A DNA stretch of 64,000 bases from Rhodococcus sp040643435 (lineage in GTDB: Bacteria > Actinomycetota > Actinomycetes > Mycobacteriales > Mycobacteriaceae): NCBI RefSeq assembly GCF_040643435.1, contig NZ_JBEYUH010000003.1, positions 322,949-386,948 of the forward strand, given 5' to 3'. How positions within the stretch are numbered: the stretch's first letter is position 1; every line of letters starts with the position of its first letter. The position numbers were made by a program, and so were the translations under genes. Below, in pieces: positions 60,707 to 64,000 of this stretch. The notes below the pieces were generated by a model that worked only from the letters and a program-made list of their open reading frames with translations, was not told where the DNA came from and did no database searches.

Positions 60707-61854
60707 TGGACTTCGGTTTGAGCAAGGAGCAGGAACTCCTTCGTGATTCGGTCACCAAGTTCCTCGCAGGTCGCTACGACCTGGCGCAAAGCCGGAAGGT
60801 CGCGACCACCGGCGAAGGGTGGCAACCGGAGGTGTGGCGGGCATTCGCCGAGGAACTGGGAATCCTCGGTGCCACGCTTCCTGAAGAGGTAGGGGGGATG
60901 GGCGGCGGCCCGGTCGAACTGATGGTCGTGTCCGAAGCACTCGGGCATGCACTCGTCATCGAACCGTACGTCGACACGGTCGTCCTCGGGGGCGGGTTGC
61001 TCGGTCGCGCGGGGGTCGATCGAGCCGGTGCCGTCCTCGAGGCGATCGCCGCCGGCGGCGCCGTCACCGCATTCGCCGCGACGGAACCCACCTCCGGGTA
61101 CGTATTCCACGACGTGTCCACGAGCGCGCGTCGTGAGGGCGACGAATGGGTTGTCGACGGCGAGAAGACCGTCGTCACCAGTGCTCCTCTGGCGACCCAC
61201 CTGCTCGTGACCGCCCGGACCTCGGGTGAGCGCACCGACACCGACGGCATCTCGTTGTTCCTGGTGGACTTCGATCCTGCAAACCCGCCGGACGGAGTGG
61301 AGATCCACTCCTACCGCACGATCGACGACCGACGCGCCGCCGATCTGGTCTTCTCGGGTCTCCGCCTGCCTGCCGACTCGCTGCTCGGAGCAGAAGGTGG
61401 GGCGTGGCCGTCGATTTCCCGCGGAATCGACGAGGCGATCGCCGCTGTCGCAGCCGAAGCCGTCGGTCTCATGCGCAAGGTACTCGCCGACACCGTCGAA
61501 TACGCCAAGCAACGTCAGCAGTTCGGTCAGCCCATCGGCAGCTTCCAGGCGCTCCAGCACCGCATGGTCGACATGTACATGGAGGTCGAGCAGGCGGTGT
61601 CCGCCGCGTACCTGGCGGTCCTCCACCTCGACAGCGACGACGCCACGAGGGCGCGGGCGGTCTCGGCTGCGAAAGCGACGGTCGCCCGTGCGGCGCGCTT
61701 CGTCGGACAGAACGCCGTCCAGCTGCACGGCGGTATGGGCATGACGGAGGAGCTCGCCGTCGGGCACTACTTCAAGCGGCTGACCGCGATCGAGTACGAG
61801 TTCGGCACGGCCGAGCAGCACATCTCGCGATACGCCCAGCTCACGAAGGTCTGA
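60706..61854 (+). CDS. Acyl-CoA dehydrogenase, second subunit of a pair
   Basis: 382-residue acyl-CoA dehydrogenase. MDFGLSKEQELLRDSV opens the helical domain; the FAD-binding beta region is divergent (EPTSGYVFHD); the C-terminal part has QFGQPIGSFQALQHRMVDM and QLHGGMGMTEE. YEFGTAEQHI retains Glu at the catalytic place where the partner has Ala. ATG overlaps the preceding stop (TGATG), so the subunits are made in equal amounts. Likely one FAD and one active site per heterodimer. Substrate not assignable. Overlaps convergent vsr by 14 bases. Confidence 0.9.
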   Translation: MDFGLSKEQELLRDSVTKFLAGRYDLAQSRKVATTGEGWQPEVWRAFAEELGILGATLPEEVGGMGGGPVELMVVSEALGHALVIEPYVDTVVLGGGLLGRAGVDRAGAVLEAIAAGGAVTAFAATEPTSGYVFHDVSTSARREGDEWVVDGEKTVVTSAPLATHLLVTARTSGERTDTDGISLFLVDFDPANPPDGVEIHSYRTIDDRRAADLVFSGLRLPADSLLGAEGGAWPSISRGIDEAIAAVAAEAVGLMRKVLADTVEYAKQRQQFGQPIGSFQALQHRMVDMYMEVEQAVSAAYLAVLHLDSDDATRARAVSAAKATVARAARFVGQNAVQLHGGMGMTEELAVGHYFKRLTAIEYEFGTAEQHISRYAQLTKV

Positions 61855-62332
61855 GCGGATCGATATCCGGGCCGGTGCGGGGACCATCCTGCACCGGCCC
61901 TACATCCGTTTCCGGTGGCGCCGACAGGGCATCCTCCACGCGCGTCGCGGCGTCGGCAGGGTCCTCGTGCTCCCAGACACGCACCACCGTCCACCCCGCC
62001 GACCGCAGGCGGGTGTCGGTGTCCCGGTCGCGCTGCACGTTGGCCGCCAACTTGGCCGACCACCATTCGGCGTTGTTCTTCGGGTAGGTCGCGTGCTGCG
62101 GGCAACTGTGCCAGAAGCAACCGTCGACATAGACCGCGAGCCGGTGACGAGGGAAGACCAGGTCGGCTCGTCGCCGCAAACCGGGCAGCGGAGCCCGGTC
62201 GACGAAGAACCGCCGACCCCGACGATGCAGTTCTCTGCGTAATGCCACTTCGGGAACGGTGTCGCGTCGGCGCTGCCGGCTCATCCTCGCACTGGTGCGA
62301 GGATCCGTCCCGGGCCGATCGGATGACGCCAT
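61841..62332 (-). CDS. vsr: Very short patch repair endonuclease (Vsr)
   Basis: 163-residue T:G mismatch endonuclease that repairs deaminated 5-methylcytosine. Vsr motifs are seen: RRADLVFPRHRLAVYVDGCFWHSCP with catalytic Asp, then HATYPKNNAEWWSAKLAANVQRD and VRVWEHED. N-terminal SRQRRRDTVPEVALRRELHRRG is typical. ATG 62332 (GTG 62335 alternative) follows the methyltransferase stop by nine bases, so the two form an operon, as in dcm-vsr. Confidence 0.93.
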   Translation of the reverse strand: MASSDRPGTDPRTSARMSRQRRRDTVPEVALRRELHRRGRRFFVDRAPLPGLRRRADLVFPRHRLAVYVDGCFWHSCPQHATYPKNNAEWWSAKLAANVQRDRDTDTRLRSAGWTVVRVWEHEDPADAATRVEDALSAPPETDVGPVQDGPRTGPDIDPLRPS

Positions 62333-62341
62333 CACCGCGCC

Positions 62342-63505
62342 TTAGGCCGCCACCTGCGGGAATCCGCCCATGCGTTCGAGGTGGTTCTCGACGTCGTCGA
62401 GGAATCCTGGAAGGAAGCGCAGGTTGCCGGAGCGCGCGCGTCGAAGGAAACCGGCGGTCGCTCGTGCAGACAGCAGACGGGCGTCGAGGAGAAAACCTCC
62501 GAGGTCCTCGTAGGGCGCCTGGACCGGCCACTGCGACTCGTGCACCCGGAAGGCTCGTCCGCGAGCACCCCATGCCGCGGTCGGCCAGGCGTCGCTCGGG
62601 CGCAGCGGAGTTTCGTGATCGGGGCTGTACTCGATGGGGTTCTTCAGCCGATGACCCACCCACGACGCCATCCGCACGCTGACGGCATTACCGACGAGAC
62701 GCCATCGATGCCCGGCCCGGACGCCGGGGGCCTCGACAGCGGGAGCGGTCCAGTCGGCGTCGAAGCCCTGGAGCCTTTCCGCGTCGGTCAGGCCGGGCGT
62801 CACGATCTCACCGGACGGCAGTCGCACCGCCGGCGGACTGGCGATACCGAGCGTCGAACCACCCTTGAGTGTGGGCACAGCGTTGACCGCCCAGCCGAGA
62901 CCTCGCACCCCTTCGGTCCAGTAGAAGCCGCAGGGAAAGAGGTCGGGGTTGCCTTCGTCGGGCATTCCGGCGTCCTCCCCGAACAGGACCGTGCGTGGAT
63001 CGTCCGTCCGTGAAGCGACCATCAGTACGCGGTGACGGCGCTGTGGAAGACCGAATGCGCGGGCGTCCACCACGCGATACGCCCACGTGTATCCGAGTTC
63101 TTCGAACGCATCGGTGATGTGACGCATCGCCGCACCTCGACCGAGCTGCAACATGAAGGGGACGTTCTCCACGACGATCCAGCGCGGCCCGTTCTTACGT
63201 CTGACGAGACGGAACACCTCGTCGACGAGTCCGGACTTGGACCCGGTTATGCCGGCGGTGCGGCCGGCCTGGGAAAGGTCCTGGCACGGGAAGCCGGCAG
63301 CGACGACTTCCGTATCGCGGGGAAGGGAACGGAGGCGGGTCACGTCCGGATGAAGCGGAACATCGGGGAAGCGGGCGCGTAGTACCGCCTGAGCGCCGGG
63401 TTCGATCTCGCAGAGAAGTTCCGTGCTCCACCCGTGGTGTCCGAGCCCGATCTCCAGACCGCCGATACCGGCGAACAGCCCCACCATGTTCCCCGTCGAC
63501 GTCAC
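62342..63505 (-). CDS. DNA (cytosine-5) methyltransferase
   Basis: 387-residue C5-cytosine methyltransferase. Motif I LFAGIGGLEIGL binds AdoMet, motif IV GFPCQDLSQAG carries catalytic Cys74, motif VI has VVENVPF, motif VIII is GLPQRRHRV and motif X is RLVGNAVSVRMA. The target-recognition part between VIII and IX is short; sequence specificity cannot be read. An extra 90 residues follow motif X (SQWPVQAPYEDLGGFLLDAR). GTG 63505 has GAGGAAGGG upstream. No restriction endonuclease is visible in the window; its direct partner is vsr. Confidence 0.92.
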   Translation of the reverse strand: MTSTGNMVGLFAGIGGLEIGLGHHGWSTELLCEIEPGAQAVLRARFPDVPLHPDVTRLRSLPRDTEVVAAGFPCQDLSQAGRTAGITGSKSGLVDEVFRLVRRKNGPRWIVVENVPFMLQLGRGAAMRHITDAFEELGYTWAYRVVDARAFGLPQRRHRVLMVASRTDDPRTVLFGEDAGMPDEGNPDLFPCGFYWTEGVRGLGWAVNAVPTLKGGSTLGIASPPAVRLPSGEIVTPGLTDAERLQGFDADWTAPAVEAPGVRAGHRWRLVGNAVSVRMASWVGHRLKNPIEYSPDHETPLRPSDAWPTAAWGARGRAFRVHESQWPVQAPYEDLGGFLLDARLLSARATAGFLRRARSGNLRFLPGFLDDVENHLERMGGFPQVAA

Positions 63506-63764
63506 GGCACCCTTCCTCGCTCGGTTCAACGGTGCACGTTACTCGAGAAGTAGGACTATCCGTGAGCGGACGCAACGCACCCCGCCGAACACGCTCGGCC
63601 TGACCCACCAGGTGGCTGGTGTGACGCATTGGAAACAACGGGTGACCTGGCGATTTGGTGTTCTGGGAGATGTGCGCGTAACTTATTCCAGGTCAGAGCG
63701 ACACGGACACCGACCCGGGCCGGAAGGAACGGGACAACGAGGTTGGACGAAGGCGCCTGCAGAT

Positions 63765-63793
63765 TTCACTGGTTCGAAACCTTCTGGTAAGGT
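63765..63793 (+). promoter_or_regulatory. rrn promoter candidate 1
   Basis: -35 TTCACT (63765-63770), 17-base spacer, -10 TAAGGT (63788-63793). Confidence 0.55.
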
Positions 63794-63828
63794 TTCGAGC
63801 CGCCCCTGGTTCCGGAATTCACACAGAT

Positions 63829-63857
63829 TTGCGTCTGTGAGCAAACGGAAGTAGGCT
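63829..63857 (+). promoter_or_regulatory. rrn promoter candidate 2
   Basis: -35 TTGCGT (63829-63834), 17-base spacer, -10 TAGGCT (63852-63857). A weaker third candidate upstream is TTGGTG (63655) with TAACTT (63679), 18-base spacer. Confidence 0.6.
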
Positions 63858-63913
63858 GGAACAGTTGCCCCGGAGCGGGTCGGACAGTAGTCCGGAACGT
63901 GATGATGTGTGCG

Positions 63914-63934
63914 TGTTCTTTGAGAACTCAACAG
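63914..63934 (+). promoter_or_regulatory. rrn leader BoxA-like antitermination segment
   Basis: TGTTCTTTGAGAACTCAACAG matches the conserved block of mycolata rRNA leaders recognised by the Nus antitermination complex and used in pre-16S processing. It also contains the inverted repeat GTTCTTTGAGAAC. Confidence 0.6.
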
Positions 63935-64000
63935 TGTGCCGATGAATGTCAGTGCCAAATTTTTTGGTACTCCGCTCCATCGTTTCGGTGGGGTGGGTAT

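Larger units (their letters stand above)
63506..64000 (+). promoter_or_regulatory. rRNA operon promoter and leader region
   Basis: No protein gene. The first 150 bases are the divergent spacer upstream of the methyltransferase. Then come two or three sigma-A-type promoters and a leader ending in the TTCTTTGAGAACTCAACAG block typical of Rhodococcus/Mycobacterium rrn leaders. The 16S rRNA gene is expected shortly beyond base 64000. Confidence 0.75.

Noticed and set aside
1..64000. CRISPR arrays, IS elements, integrase/attachment sites, prophage
   Set aside because: Looked for spaced direct repeats, transposase motifs and tRNA-flanking integrase genes; none seen. The tRNA genes are intact and not followed by partial copies.

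Overview
The window looks like chromosome of a high-GC, mycolic-acid-making actinobacterium, most likely Rhodococcus or a near relative. The reasons are the mycolate condensation genes fadD32-pks13-accD4, Ag85-type mycolyltransferases (one with LGFP repeats), EmbB-type arabinosyltransferases, AftA, DprE1/DprE2, GlfT-type galactofuranosyltransferases and the proteasome activator Bpa. Nearly all of it is gene-dense core genome. I found no IS element, prophage or CRISPR array.

Layout. 1-13.7 kb (+): mycolate export and assembly, with two mycolyltransferases, a DUF732 lipoprotein, a Culp6-type cutinase-like hydrolase, then fadD32-pks13-accD4. 13.7-37.2 kb, mostly (-): the arabinogalactan block. 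It runs dprE1-dprE2-aftA, then a divergent two-gene insertion (FAD/Fe-S oxidoreductase and a DoxX-like protein), then two EmbB-like arabinosyltransferases and a TetR regulator. It also has a GtrA protein, rmlA/rmlC/rmlB, a GlfT2-family galactofuranosyltransferase, a GT-C glycosyltransferase and the ABC permease Wzm. 37-45 kb: M20 amidohydrolase, TRIC-type channel, a hybrid kinase ending in an ANTAR domain, a second DUF732 lipoprotein, a FadD15-like acyl-CoA ligase and a small membrane protein. 45-50.5 kb: glfT1, wzt, bpa, an aminotransferase homologue that has lost its PLP lysine, a quinone oxidoreductase and a MarR regulator. 50.5-64 kb: tRNA-Ser(TGA), MBL hydrolase, flavodoxin, flavin monooxygenase, a third mycolyltransferase, 5'-nucleotidase, Pat aminotransferase, tRNA-Ser(GCT), tRNA-Arg(ACG), LLM oxidoreductase, a paired acyl-CoA dehydrogenase, a Vsr endonuclease with a C5-cytosine methyltransferase, and the promoter/leader of an rRNA operon whose 16S gene lies beyond the end.

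How the parts work together. DprE1/DprE2 make decaprenyl-P-arabinose, which AftA and the Emb enzymes polymerise on galactan. Rml enzymes make dTDP-rhamnose for the linker. GlfT1/GlfT2-type enzymes build galactan and Wzm/Wzt export the lipid-linked polymer. FadD32/Pks13/AccD4 make mycolate and the mycolyltransferases attach it.

The most distinctive signal is architectural. At least a dozen genes carry a TANNNT -10 box exactly 6-8 nt before an ATG/GTG, which predicts leaderless mRNAs and fixes several start codons. In front of wzt the same promoter instead starts an 8-codon leader ORF whose stop overlaps the wzt start. Other points of interest are a 54-codon in-frame open stretch after one emb stop codon, a PLP pseudoenzyme, and a sensor kinase fused to an RNA-binding ANTAR domain.
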